The position numbers were made by a program, and so were the translations under genes. A stretch of DNA of 64,000 bases. It comes from Mya arenaria (Eukaryota > Mollusca > Bivalvia > Myida > Myidae). The stretch is taken from positions 23,283,743 to 23,347,742 of the forward strand of contig NC_069129.1 in assembly GCF_026914265.1 (NCBI RefSeq), read 5' to 3'. Position 1 is the first letter of the stretch. Each line of letters begins with the position of its first letter. Shown here in pieces: positions 1-13,500 of the stretch. The notes below the pieces were generated by a model. That model had not been told where the DNA came from and did no database searches. It saw nothing but the letters and a program-made list of their open reading frames with translations.

Positions 1-121
1 ACAATTGTATTTACGAGGTCTATCTCGAAGCTTGTCGGAGGTGGCCGAGTTATAACGATTGGTTCGAGTTGTTCCGCTTGGAATAATTGTTGTCTGTCAG
101 TCAAGTATCGTTTTATTGGAA
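1..121 (+). other. candidate 5' noncoding exon of ZC3H18
   Basis: This stretch is somewhat richer in GC and CpG than what follows and ends in a plausible donor (GGAAAG|GTAAAT, donor at 122). It lies upstream of the first coding exon at 1465, whose clear splice acceptor shows that at least one noncoding exon exists further 5'. A rival donor lies at 508 (AATGG|GTAAGA). The sequence alone cannot choose between them, and the true start may lie outside the window. Confidence 0.25.
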
Positions 122-439
122 AGGTAAATCATGTGTTTTAATGCATTTAATGGTTGTTTTGTGCAAAATAACTTTGCACTTACATGGTAAAATATTAATA
201 TTTATTATCCATTTCAAACATAAAATACTTCACTTAATACACGTCTATTATTTTAGACTAATTCATCGTATAACAATATACATGACAATTTTTGATCTTG
301 TTATTGTTTGTACTGTGTTAGCAGGTGCCGTAAAATATAAGTAAACTTTTTGGAAAGTGTTAAATAATGATATGTTAAGTCGTTGCCGTAAGTGTTTTAA
401 TTTTACGTTTAAAAGTGATTTCAAGCGGTTGATCTTTTC

Positions 440-508
440 CCGCGTTATCGTGACGTCATTTGATAAAACGTTTCCGGCTACAATCGGGTCATTCTATTTA
501 CAGAATGG
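440..508 (+). promoter_or_regulatory. CRE palindrome and ETS-like core near a possible first exon
   Basis: A perfect cyclic-AMP response element palindrome, TGACGTCA, lies at 451-458 and is followed by an ETS-type core, TTCCGG, at 472-477. A strong donor consensus (GTAAGA) follows at 509. CRE plus ETS sites are typical of housekeeping promoters, which would suit ZC3H18. Promoter use is an inference; no TATA box is evident. Confidence 0.3.
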
Positions 509-601
509 GTAAGAAAGGATTACCGAAACGTTTTCTTAAATGAAATGAAGTATTTTTTTAACAATTCTTGGATTAAATAATGCACTATTGGTGTAAATAT
601 A

Positions 602-699
602 AGTAATGAATTGCGGGGTTCTTCGGACTCCACACACTCTGACCAGCCCAATTGCGTTCATACCCCGATAATGACATCAACCCCGCAATTCATTCCTTA
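602..699. mobile_element. short foldback element (MITE-like)
   Basis: Two arms of about 20 bp are inverted repeats of each other: AATGAATTGCGGGGTT at 605-620 and its exact reverse complement at 679-694, with about 58 bp between them. The structure fits a miniature inverted-repeat element or a hairpin-forming remnant. No transposase is present and no clear target duplication was found. Confidence 0.6.
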
Positions 700-1464
700 A
701 TAAAACGAATACTATGGTATATGTGACTATCAGACTATGCATACATGTATATTATTAGTACAAAATTATATCGAGTTGTGTCCCTTTAACAATATTTTCA
801 TCTGAATTATTGAATATTTTCACAATTTGACTATCAGTATACACAAAGGCAATAAACGAAGTGCATATTCACGACAAGTAATATATAAAAATCAAATGAT
901 CGGAGTTTGAGAGCGAGAAGGAACCTGAAATGATAAAAGTTCTCCAACGTCCATGTTGAGTTGATGGGTATTTCTGCTGAGTCAAAACATAACGCCACAC
1001 CGTTTTGGCCATGTGATGAAATTTAACCAATCACCTTATAGCAATGGCGACGACTATGTAAAGTGTTACCGATTGTTTTTATGCAGTAAATTTTACATTT
1101 TCTCTATATTTATTCGTCCTTTTCACTCTTAACGCATTCTTGTATCGGAATTTATCCTTTATAAATCGTTTCATTACGTAGAAAGCGTAAGTTTAATTGA
1201 GCATATGCATTTTTCATCCTTCCATTGGAAGAAAAATGAGGTGGCTGTTAAAAACATGTTCATGATGATCAAAATGTGTTGATATTTATTGATTTCATTC
1301 ATTTTAGTTTTTATAACTCTTTGTCTGTATTTACAGTTTTAAGTACTAAGCCATGCTTGGAAACAACAGTTCTGTAAAAATTTAAATATCAAAGTTTGCT
1401 AACGCCTCTCTGCTTGCTTCGTTAAAGAGTGAAACAGTTTAACATTTCAAATGTGATATTTCAG
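700..1464. other. 5' intron of ZC3H18, nothing recognised
   Basis: AT-rich sequence with no open frame, RNA gene or repeat I can name. It ends in a good acceptor (GATATTTCAG) at 1464 immediately before the first coding exon. Confidence 0.5.
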
Positions 1465-1584
1465 CTGATAACTTGGCATGTCATCAGTCGAGGGAGAAGG
1501 GCCAGACTCCCCTGAGGGAGTGGATGCCGAGGGGACACACAGCCCTATGCAACAGTCTCCCGACCAATTAGACTTTGTTGAAAG
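1465..1584 (+). CDS. ZC3H18: ZC3H18 coding exon 1 with start codon
   Basis: Acceptor at 1464, a short leader, then the first ATG at 1478. It encodes MSSVEGEGPDSPEG and onward, acidic and Pro/Ser-rich as at the vertebrate N-terminus. It ends after AAAG with donor GTAAGA, splitting a codon after two bases. No earlier in-frame ATG exists in the exon. Confidence 0.85.
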
Positions 1585-4500
1585 GTAAGATTGACAGAGT
1601 GAATGGGCAATATCTGTCCCTTAGATATAGCTTGTAGGGAATGAGGTTATAATCCTTGGCATTTTTAAAGTAATGGGACATAAATCAATGCAATAATTGC
1701 CCATTGTTGCAATAATATATTTTCACGGCCTTTAAAACCTCATATTGTTCTAAAATAATTCAAAATGGTGCTTTGAACATTAATTTAAAGGCCTAGTGTA
1801 AGTGGCATGACGATCCCCTGCTGTGCATCTTCTGCTATTTGCACTGGTGTTACAGTAGGGGCCAGTTGCCTGTATATTGGTTTATTGGCTTAGGACCATT
1901 TAGGGTTCAATATTATAATGAAACCTCCAGAACTGAACAGCAGGATACTCAGATTGGAGATATGATAAGAGGGATCAAGGCAAGTAGAATAGGATCAATA
2001 CAAGAGGTTGTGTACTATACCCCAATTTGGGGGAGGGGGTCACTTATAGAAGGCTTAAACTAGGCCTTTAAAAGATTTTGTTGAAAAGAAAAGTTAAATG
2101 AAGAACTTTTTCATTATTACACTAAGACACAAGCTTTAGATAATGACACTTCAATGAAAAATAAAACAAAATTTTAAAGAAAGCTGTCAACTTTTGAGTG
2201 AGCTTTGTTTTAAGGTCAAAAGGAGCAGGAGATATTTTTTAATTATTTCTGTCTTTTAGGTCACCTTCTAAATTAGAGAAAGAAGATCATGAGATGCTTA
2301 TGGAAACAGAGAGTGCTGATATACATGGAAATGGCATGAGTGGGAATCAAAATGATGCAGAATTATCAGAGGGAGAAAATGAAGCCATGAATGAAGAGAT
2401 AGATGATAACATAGACAAAGCTAATGTGATGGACAATGATTGTGAAGGCAATGATGTTGGAAGCACTTCAAATGTGGAAAGTATTAATGATATGCGTATG
2501 CCGGAACATACAGATATGCATGACAGTGAAAATGACAATGAAGAAAGCTCCTGTGTAAACAAAAATATAGGTGAAAGTATAGGTGAAAATCTGTCTGAAA
2601 ATGTTGATTCAAAAGATGACAGTCTGTCTGAAAATGCTGGTTCAATAGGTGAAAATGTTGATTCAACATCTGGAGATTTAGGTAAAAGTGTAACTGACAA
2701 CTCTGAAGAGCCAATAGACAATAATGTCGATTCTAGTGTAAATAATGATTCCCAAGAGTGCCAAAAAGATGAAGACAATGATATCCATTCCGATAATGTT
2801 CAAGACAATAATCAGGACAATGAGTGTAGAAATTCTTCTTCAGAGACAGATACTGTTGTTAAAGGAGAATTACAGTCAGAAAGTTCTGAAAAAGAGCTTG
2901 ATCAGTCAAAAGCTGAATCTGACAGTGATGAAGATGAACTGGATCTTACCAAAACTGATGACAGTGAATCACATGTAGATCTGAAAACAGACTCTGCAAA
3001 CACAAGTGCTCAAGATGAATCCATATCAGAAGAAAAAGATGAATCTTTACCAGAGGCATTGGCAAAGGTGCTTGATTGTTTTCCTTTGTTTGCTTGGTGG
3101 GAAATCAGAAAATCAAGAAATTTGTATGAATGTCTTATTAGCCCCACAGAAACAGGTTAAGGTGGGGGGATTGTTTTGGTGTTGTCCTTAGACTGTCAGA
3201 TTTTTTCTGTCCAAAACCATATCATGCTATGGATTGGTCAGATGATGTTCAAACTTTGTCAGAATTTCCCCTTTCATAAAATCTCAATCGGTAAAATCTT
3301 CAACAAAAAAACGTTCAATTTGGATAAATACGCGTCTTACTCAACGAGTTTTTAACGGTAGGAATGATATTTTAAGCTTCTCTTTGTAATGCATATACGA
3401 AAAGTTTGCATGTCAGTCTGTTTTTAACGTGTTTTAGGGGGGAAAAGGTCTGTTTTTAACGTGTTTTAGGGGGGAAAAATCAGTTGTTTTTCAACTTCCC
3501 GGTTCTTTCGTAATGGCAAATTTCAGCTTCTGGTCGGTGCATCTTGTTTGAATATGCATAAAGGTCAATCTTACTAGCATAAAAGTTATATTTTTCTTGT
3601 AGATGGGAATCTTACCTTATCAGAACAGTAAAAATTATTAGATTATCTCAATTATTTTAGGAACTATGCTCTATTGATAAGGTCCGTTTGGAATTGATGA
3701 ATTTTTGCACATGTTTACCTTATATTTATTTATATATTATACTAATTTTCTTTCATGAAAAATTGTGGAATAATTTTTTAAATGACATGTATTCACTATC
3801 TTGACCAAAATAAATAAATAAAAAAAATATTAAAAATAAAAAAAAAATATTTAAAAAAAGAATGTATTGCTGTATCCAGGCTATGTGACGAACACCTGTG
3901 GTTTAAACTGTGGCGAGAATGTCCCCGATTTTTACAATCCAGATAGACTTTAAAAGTTGGTCACGTGGGGGTCATAAGGTCAACTTTAAAGAAAACTTGT
4001 GCACAAACAGAGGCAATATATCCACTGTTTGAAACTTTGTCACATTAGGTATAAAAGTAGGTCACTAGGTCAAATCTTGGAAACCTGCTAGACTACATGA
4101 CATATCCAATGTTTATAAGAGTCCATCACTAGATACAGCTGTATTGCATTTTTTATTGGAATATTTCAACAACACATGGTTTCCATGCCATCTCCTTTGC
4201 CTTATCTGGCAGGGGATATCAATGCAACGAATTGGCTTGTTTTTATTGATCATTTAAGTTTTAGTTTGTTATGTTTAACATAGCAAAATATTAATATTTA
4301 AAATTTATGAATCAATGTATCTTCATCTGTTCAAACTGGTAAAAATCTGTTATCGTGCTAATTGTTGTGTTTCCCTGGATGGCAGTGTTTTTACTTGCAA
4401 CTTTTTGTGAGAATAGTGACTCAAAATAGTGAAAAAGCCTGCCCCAACTATACATAACATCATTTCTCAATCAGATTCAATATCTTATTTGTTTTTGCTC

Positions 4501-7500
4501 CTTACAGTCATTTAAATTAGACTTTTGGATAAACAAGCATGAATCCGTATACTGGTGCTTGGGCCTAAAAAAAAAATACATTTGGTTCGGGTTACCCGAC
4601 CCTACCTACGGAATAGGCGCCGACCCTAACGTTTTTATAGTCAGTTTGAAAAAAAATGAAAAACTAAAAATAAAAATAAAATAAAAATTCTTTTTTTTTT
4701 TGCTTTTCAATATGTAGTTTAAAACCTTAATTGCTTATATATAAGATAACTTAAACACCATTCTCCAATGATGAAAATTACATTCTTATATAAAGCCTAA
4801 TAAAAAAAATAAATAAAAAAAAATAAAAAGCCTACCTACCCTACCTATTTTTGAAAAGGATGTAACCCTAACCAAACAATTTATTTTTTTAGGCCTTGCT
4901 ATAAAAATAATTATATATAAAGTACAGATTTTAAGCAAGTGCGGAAAGCATTTTACCAGTGCATAGCTTACGAGATTTTGCAAATATCGACTACTGTCAT
5001 TAAAAAAGTGCATTCTCTCATATATTATATTGATACAAAAAATTAATAATATATAAATAATAAAACTTAGTTACATTCTAAGAAAAAAACGCTTCCCACC
5101 TACCTACCTTGTATTTTTGCAGTAAAATCAGAAACAAAACTGGTCTTATGGATACATATTTGTTCATGTATTAAAAATGAATGACATATAATACCTTTTT
5201 CAACCTGTTTTTCATCTTTTACTAAGGTGGACGAAGAAGTAGAAAAAGAGGCAAAAGATGAAAACTCAGATGTGGACTCAGGTAGTGATAAATCTAGCGG
5301 TTCCTCTTCAAGTAGCGGTGAAGACTCAGAAGCTGAGGAGGACAAAGATGTGGAAGATAAAGATGAGGATGGTGTCGCAAAAGCCGGAAGTGGAATGGAA
5401 GATGTGTCGGATGAGGAGAGTGACATTGAAGCTGATAGAGATAAATCTGAAATTGAAGATGAACGAAAAGAGAAAGAAGTTAAGGCAAACAGTGACCTGG
5501 AAGAAGTATCTGATGAAGAGGATGAAGTTGAAGAAGAAAAAGATGCAGATAGGAAGATTGAAAATGTTGAGAAAGACAAAATGGGCGAAGATGCTGGAAA
5601 AGAGAAAGATCAGAAGCCTGGAAGAGAAGATGGAGAAGCATCAGAGGATGGTATTGAAGAAGTGTCGGATGAGGAGGATGGTGACTTCAGGTAAACCACA
5701 AAATCCTTAGCTTTTGTCATGTATAATTTATAACCTTCCAAATTCTAATGTAAAAAGAAGTTTCTCAGTGTTAAAATATAAAATCATCGCCATGTTATAT
5801 TTAGAAATTAAATGCAAACTGACATAGTTATGCCATGTACTCTGTAACATATTTGAAAATTAGTGAAAATATCATGACATATATTGAATCTCAGTATTGA
5901 GTAGCGTGATTCATAGTTAACATTAATGTATCAAACTGAAAGATAATAATAAATACATGTATTTAGAAATAGCAAAACAAAGGGACAGTGAGCATATTTC
6001 TTTGCTTTCAGTGACAAGGAGAAGGGGAGAGGTGTTGAGGACACAGACGGTGAGGTAGATGACAAGGCATCTGGCATGGAAGAGGTCTCAAGTAGCGAGG
6101 TAGACACTCAAATACTCAGCCCTCTTGTAGTTTTGCTAGAGCTTCCAGGAAATTTTTCATTATTTAACATAAATGGTTGTCCATTTTGGTTTATTTATCA
6201 ATTATGAAATTTGTCCGATTATCCAAATCTAGTGATTAACAAGTGTATAACATACGACCAATTTATTTGTTCAATGCTAAATAAATTTGTCTCTTAATCA
6301 GGAAAGTGATGGAGAGGGAATGGACCGTGTGAGCTCCGACGAAGATGACAATGACAAACAGCCAGGAGACCCATCCGCACGTTCAGTAGAGGTCAAGCAA
6401 AATGGTGAAACTGTCACCATAGATGACGCAGAAAAGAAAAATGGTACTGTTGTTAAGGAAAAATTTCAAAACATGACAATAAAGGTAGATAACTTTCATA
6501 CAGACAATGATACAGCTGAACCTGATAAGGAAAAATCTAGTGATAGAGTTAAAAAGTCAAAAGACAAGAAAGACAGGCGTGAGAGTGCTGCAAAATCTCG
6601 GACTAAGCAAGGTGGTGGAAAGGAGCTTAAGGATATTGGCGAGAGGCTGAAGAGCCAGGCGAGTTATGGGGATGACGTGGAGTTGGATTATGATGATATC
6701 AATGAAGAAGGTCGAGAGAAGGCTGGCAGTGAGTCGGATGGGGAAATCTTGGTATGTAAATATGCTTGAAATTGCAACTTATTAAAATATTGAATATACT
6801 AAAATTAGCCACAATAATGCGCATAGAGGGAACTTTTTTAACAATTGGATATTTATTTTGTGTAGAGTCGCCAAATCAAAAATCGTCAAAGACTCTGAAG
6901 CGGCTGTTTATATAGACTATACTTAAAAAAATGTTTTTTTCTAATTGTCTGTTAGAAAAAAAGTTAAGTATTCTGAGAGTCTAGTATGAGTTCTACCTAC
7001 TTGATCCTATTTTAAGCTTGTTTCCATCGCTTTTATTCTCAATGCTTGTATTAAGACAAATCTTCGTATATTTGATAAATATCTATACAAAAAGAAAGTA
7101 ACTTGGTCAAATTAAAATTTCTGGATTACTTATTCGTCTAGAACAATTTTCAAATTGTAAATTTGAGGGCTCAGTGCAAGACTAGTAATGTAACTTTGGA
7201 TAAAAAAGTTACTTTGTCTCCAGCTTAGCTCTCTAATTAGGTTTATATCAATATTTGATCTGTTAGATGGAAAGTAACCTGCAATTTATCATTAACCTTG
7301 CATATAAATTTTATAGTCAGGCTCGTCGAGTGATGGTGAGTTACCTGAAGAGGAGGAATGTGAAGAAGGGGAAATTCGCGAGCCCGGCGCGAAGATATAC
7401 CAGAAACCAACGTGTCGGTTCTTCCTGCGTGGGCACTGCACATGGGGCATGAACTGCCGCTTTCTACATCCAGGGGTCAATGATAAAGGTTTGCCACATA

Positions 7501-10500
7501 AACCTACACAAATAATAATATTTTGGCCCATAATATACTTGGGCCTTCTTCAAGAAAGGAAATTTATTTACAATCTTAACTTTAAAGGTCATCAATTATC
7601 TTAATCAATTTTTTACTAGATTGGGTTAATTTAAATCAAACCTTTTGTAAAATAAGAAAAGAATACTATTTGCACTCAAAAGATGTCTTAATTTGAATTC
7701 TAAAATTCTGTTTTGGAGCAGGCCCCAGCCTTTTTTAAATTTGTATACCATACTGAATGCGTAACTGCACAAAATACATAGTGTAAATGCTGTACAATAT
7801 TACAGGTAACTACCAGCTGATCGAGCGCCCAGGGTTCAACAATCGGCCCCCACCCCCACCACAGGAGGAGACCAAATTTGAAGAGGAAGAGGTACCTTAG
7901 ATAAATTAAGAACTCTGTAACAAAAATGATAATAGTTTAGGATAATCATGAAACCAAGATTTAGAGCTTACAATTTTAGACTGTTTTTATTGTTGTGAAG
8001 TTTGTTTTTGCTTGACATTTGCATATCACCTACCCTGAAGATATAAATAGCTTAGGAATAATATAAAACAGGGTTATATAGGCTCCTTAAGCTAATATTG
8101 AGCCTGTATCCCTTTTCAGTCTGTTTTTATCCCTGCTATAATTTGTACCGGTACATTCAATTGTATTTGTGACTATTTGGTGACTGAATTTTCATATTTG
8201 TGTTTTGGGTTGTACATGTTTATTGGAATTAAAAAAAAATGTATGCTCAACAAAATCTATATATATTCAAGTGACCTGTTACATAAAATTGTGTTTTCAA
8301 AAAAGGCACCATCAGTAGTCGCTGCTTTTAACCTTTTATATCAATACTCGATTGTAATCAATCATCAAAACACCAGAATGAATAATTCTTAACACCATGA
8401 TATTTAGAGTTTTCGTTCCTTTAAAATACTCATTTAAAAATTCCCTTTTATTTCAGCGTTCCCCCACCCCTGAGCCACCCCCACCACCAGAGCCCAAGGA
8501 GGAAACTGCCTGGGAGCGGGGACTCAGACAGGCTAAAGAGGTATATCAGTGTTGTATAGCCATTTTATAGTCAGTGACATATGTTTGTATCTCTATGGTG
8601 CACCTTTCAAGACAGTGTATATAGGCAGTTGCCAAAATTAGCATGGGCCGTATTCTCCTTGTTCATGAGGCCCCCAAATTAGAATAAAAGAATGTGCTCA
8701 GTTGTAGAGCCTCTGATTTCCTTTGATCCTTATTTTCCTTACATTTAATCAGACATTGCAAAAGACTTCATGCGTTTAAAAAACTTTAATACTGAATAAG
8801 TATTTAGTCTTAACTAAATATGGTATATATCCCACTCGACTTTTTATCAATATTGGCTCTAAGAAAACCAGCATCTATGGGCTATAATGGATTTTGAATT
8901 TTATCCTATGGTAGATTTTACAAGCTGCAATTAGGATACATGTCAGTATTGTTTTCCACTAGTTTGGGAAGACATATATCAGATGGAGAATGTTTTGACA
9001 AAATTTTGGAATTTCCATTTGTCTTTTAAAGAAAGGAAATAAAAATTAAGGTAAACATAAAAATGAACATCAGTTTTTCAAGACAAAGACTTTTTTCCCA
9101 TTACTCTTATTTGAAATTTAAAGACAATTTAGGTTTTTTCTTGAATTTACTTTCTTGATAAATGTATATGTTTTGGCATATGGAATCCGGCCGAATATCG
9201 CCCCAAATGTAACCCAATTCCCCAAGCTGGTCAGATAAAAACACCGTTTGTGTAATATATAGACTATAGGTTATTCATGCCATAATGATGATTATCATCC
9301 AATCAGATGCGGAAGAAGGCGATGGAACGCAGGGAGATGGAGACAAACTTCGAACACAAGAAGTTGAATATGAGTATCGAAGAAAACCCAGAATACGACA
9401 AAGAAAATAAGGACATTAAGGAATCTCCTGTTAAGAAGCAGCCATTTTATGACAAATATGAGTAAGTACTCAGGGGTTATTAATGTTATCAAATCACAGG
9501 ACTCAATGATTAATATCATTTAAATTTTTGGCGAAAATTAGCTATTTATATATGTTTGTCTGTTTTTCAAAGAAAAGTAGTCAGAGTATTGTCATAGCTT
9601 TGTTGTTTTTGTCTGCTGCAGTGTGCAAGAACTAGAACCATGGGGATGAATCGATACTGTACAAGGTATTCAAATGAAAATTGGTACATACGTTTCAAGA
9701 GACATTACAAACATGTACATGTAGCTAGGTCCATAACCTAGCTAACGGCAAGATTTAAAGAGATATTTAAACTTCGAATATGATTGATTGCATTGAAAAA
9801 AATGATTTTACTTGTTGTGCACATCTTTGTTTTTGAAGAAAAAAAGACAAGGTATTGTGGTAGCCTTAGTGTGGTTGTCGATGTGCAAGAACGTAACTAA
9901 GGACAAAGCTCAAAAACTGTTCAAGATGTTTAAATGAAACTTGGTATACATGTTGTCAGAGACAAATTTAGAACACTATGGCTGTAGTAATCATCTAGTT
10001 ATGCTTCATGTTCTTGAAAAAAACAAAAACAGACAAGCCTTTTGCCTTCACACAGCATTTTTGTTTGTTGATGTTTTTATTGAAACATTTCTGCAACTTG
10101 TTTGTCTGGAAACAACAACAACATGAACCAATATTTCAGACCACTTAGTGATGATGAATACTACGACCAGACGCCCATGCGACTACAGCAGCGACAGATT
10201 ATGGAACAGACCTGGGGCCCGGGGGATCAGTACGAGAACTTTGAGGTTCGTTGGGCCAATCGGGACTTCTCGCCCCCACCCCCAGGAAGACACAACCCCC
10301 ACTACCCCCAGGGTGGTCCAGGGCCTGATAGGTACCATCCATATCAGGATCATCCACCTATGGTAAGTTTTGTCATCTGTTGAAGATTTCAGTTTTATAT
10401 ACTGAATTCAGTATTATGAAAGAAAAAAAGGCTTAATAATATAGTAATTTAATGTGTTACAAAATTTTGTTAATTAAATTTTCATTCTATTTTCAGTACC

Positions 10501-13500
10501 GTTGATAAGTTAATATTCATTCATATTTCATTCAAGCCAAATTTTTCTTTTGTAGTTCTAAAATTTGTTCCTGAAATTTGGATATATTTAAACTCCATCA
10601 GTTGTTTTCTATTTGCATTTTGGCGATATGGACTGAATAATGGTGGTCAATTATGAGTTATAAAAAGAATGCAATTTTATATAAAAAAAATTATTATGAC
10701 TTCTTTTAGAAACTGAACTGAGAAGCTCTGAGTAGGAAAATGATGTACAAAGTTAGTTTCTAAACTCTCTATTTTATATAGGCCAGAGGCAAAATGCAGC
10801 GTCGCCCTCCGTCCCCAAGACGATACAGTCCGTCCCCACCGCCTATGCCTGCCAGGTAAGACAACAATTATTTAAAGTTTAATTGTAGAGGTAATAAAAC
10901 TGTCTCTGCATTTTTTTTTTATTGAGAATGCATAATTTATTATGTTTGTTTATAACATATTTCATGTTTGTTTGAGTGTTTTCATGGATTAATACAAACC
11001 AAATTTTGTAATATTGTTAAGATGTATTTTGTCTTAGTGGAAGACTCTTAAATACATGGCACCTCAGTAAAGTAGTAATTGACGAAAAATTAATTGTAGG
11101 TACTTGAAGATAGCAGCAGCTGAACATGATGCCCGCATGTTACGGGACAGTCGTATGCGGGAGAGGATGGCGGCATTATCACCACCTCCACCCAAGATGC
11201 GGTCACAAGGAGACCGGCCTGTCCGTGCTGATGAGTGGATGGATCCATGGAGGCGGTCAACTGCTAACAAGTATGTTGCTGAAATAAGGTGCTTCTACTT
11301 GCAGAAATGCAGTATAGTACAAAACAAATATGGCGACTGCCGATTTGACAAATATGGTGGCTCCCGATTGCAGCTTATATATATGTCATATACTATTGAT
11401 GGTATTAAGTTTGTTTTTTCTTTATTTTTCTTGTATTTTTTTGTCTGCGTCTTATATATGATAGCGTCCTATACGATTTCCTAAAAGAATCTGGATAATC
11501 ATTCCGACAAATATAATCCATATTTCATATAATAATTGAATAAATGTAAAAATGTATAATATGGTTAACATCAAATTCATCTTGTTCAAACATGAGTTGA
11601 CTGAATTAATTTCCAGTCTTAAGCTTATCAAAGCAATAACAATTGAGTTATTGATAATATTAAAACCACCACAGTCTAAGCAATGCAATTTTAGTTTCTA
11701 CGTAATAGTGAGTGTTTATTTTTGGTCCTGTTATGGTTAAGCTGGCAGACTAGGCACAGCCAGGCACTGACTTGTCGATAAGAAGACCAAAAATAAATGC
11801 TTGGTTTTTAAGTGTTCAGTGGGGAAAGCCCCACAGATGCACTTATCTTAACCAGTGGGCATGTGCAAGCTTATAAATAACTCCCTTGTCTTAATATAAA
11901 CCAATTTAACGAGGAGGGCCATTTCCCAATGTTGTTATAACTGGTGGCCCAACCTAATTTTATAATAATATTTTTTGTCAAATTGATTTATATGACGTGC
12001 GTATATTAAATACAATAAAATACGATTCCGATTAAACTCTAATATAAACCAGTTAATGACTTTTAAAATGGTAAATTTGGCGGTAGTTTTAATACTAAAT
12101 TGAAATTTGGTTGTCAGAGCTCTTCTAAATGATGAATGTTAATCTGTCCAGCATGAAGTATAACAAGAATGCTGTGTTTTCAGGGGGAAGGAACCTGAAA
12201 AACGTAGTCAATCACGGGGTAGGCGAAGGTCAAGACGATCGTACAGTTTCTCATCTTCGTACTCATCAAGGTAGGTAATTTTGTAAACACCTAAGGTATC
12301 CGACACACTGGTGATGTTCTGATTATCAATTATAATTGATTGGTTGGGCCTGAAATTGGTGACAAACGATTGCAGTTAGTCATGATTGATAATTGATTCG
12401 GTTATTTTTTGTCAATTTTCTTCTTTGAGTTTATTTTTGCATTCAGAAGTGTTCAGTTGTTATCATTAACAAAATGGCTGAAAGCAAAAGCAACACTAAA
12501 TAACTTCAAACATACACATGACATAAAATTATGCATAATTAAGGATTAGGAGTTATTGTACAAGAATAAACTACATTGAGGAATTGTCAAAAACCGATCG
12601 TACTATTGATAATCGGTTTCTTGAGTGGAATAGATTATCAGTACTCAAACTGGAACCGATTCTCAACACTACCACACACAAAAAAGCTAGTTCACTCATA
12701 GTAGCCAAAAAACTTTTATGTTGAAAATCGAGCAATTAGTTATTAGTTAATTAATTATATTGACCTTTATAGTAAATAAGGTAAGAAATTGAGGGTTTTA
12801 GTTTTAAAACATAAAACATTGAATTAACATGTTCCACTTTGAAAGGAATTTGTAAGCAATTACAAGCTATGTGTTAAAATGCAGCAGAAAATTATCAAAA
12901 CTATCAAATCACTGACAATATTCATGGCCTAAAAAGAATGACTTTAAATTATACCCAAAACAGCAATTTTCTTGTTACTTTTACTATAAAAAGAAAACTG
13001 CGTGATTTAACCATGATTTGAAAACTGCTATAAGTCCTTCTGCAGATGTGCTGTTAAATTCTTGTGTTATTTTTCAGCTCATACTCCACATCTAGATCTC
13101 GGTCACGTTCGTCCTCGTTTTCCTCCGTTTCTCGAAGTTCTTCAAGAAGTTCATCATCAAAGAGCAGGTTAGCTTATACTTATTTAATGAATCTTAACTG
13201 TTAAGACAGCAACATATATATGCTGGTATAAATCACTCTCAGGTTTGTTTCTTGATTTAAAACCATCTTTGTTTACTATGTACTCTTGACAAAAATATGT
13301 TTAATTTGCAATCTATGGCACTTAATTTTTTTTTCAATTCCAGGTGCAATTTTTTTTAACAATCTGAAGTCCCTTTTAACAGGATCAAGGACTCTGTTTC
13401 TTTTAGAAGCAGGGCCCAGGGGCTGTATTTAATAACCAATTTAGATAGAACTTAAATTTAAGATAATAATCTAAGTGTTTTGATTGGCCTGTATATTTAG

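Noticed and set aside
87-344. 85-codon frame near the window start
   Set aside because: Composition is that of AT-rich intron translated by chance (many His, Ile, Tyr); no homology or start context.
2347-2778. 143-codon minus-strand frame of Ser/Leu/Phe
   Set aside because: It is the antisense of the acidic ZC3H18 exon; the composition follows from GAA/GAT-rich coding sequence.
5100-5579. 159-codon minus-strand Ser-rich frame
   Set aside because: Antisense shadow of coding exon 3, with no conserved feature.
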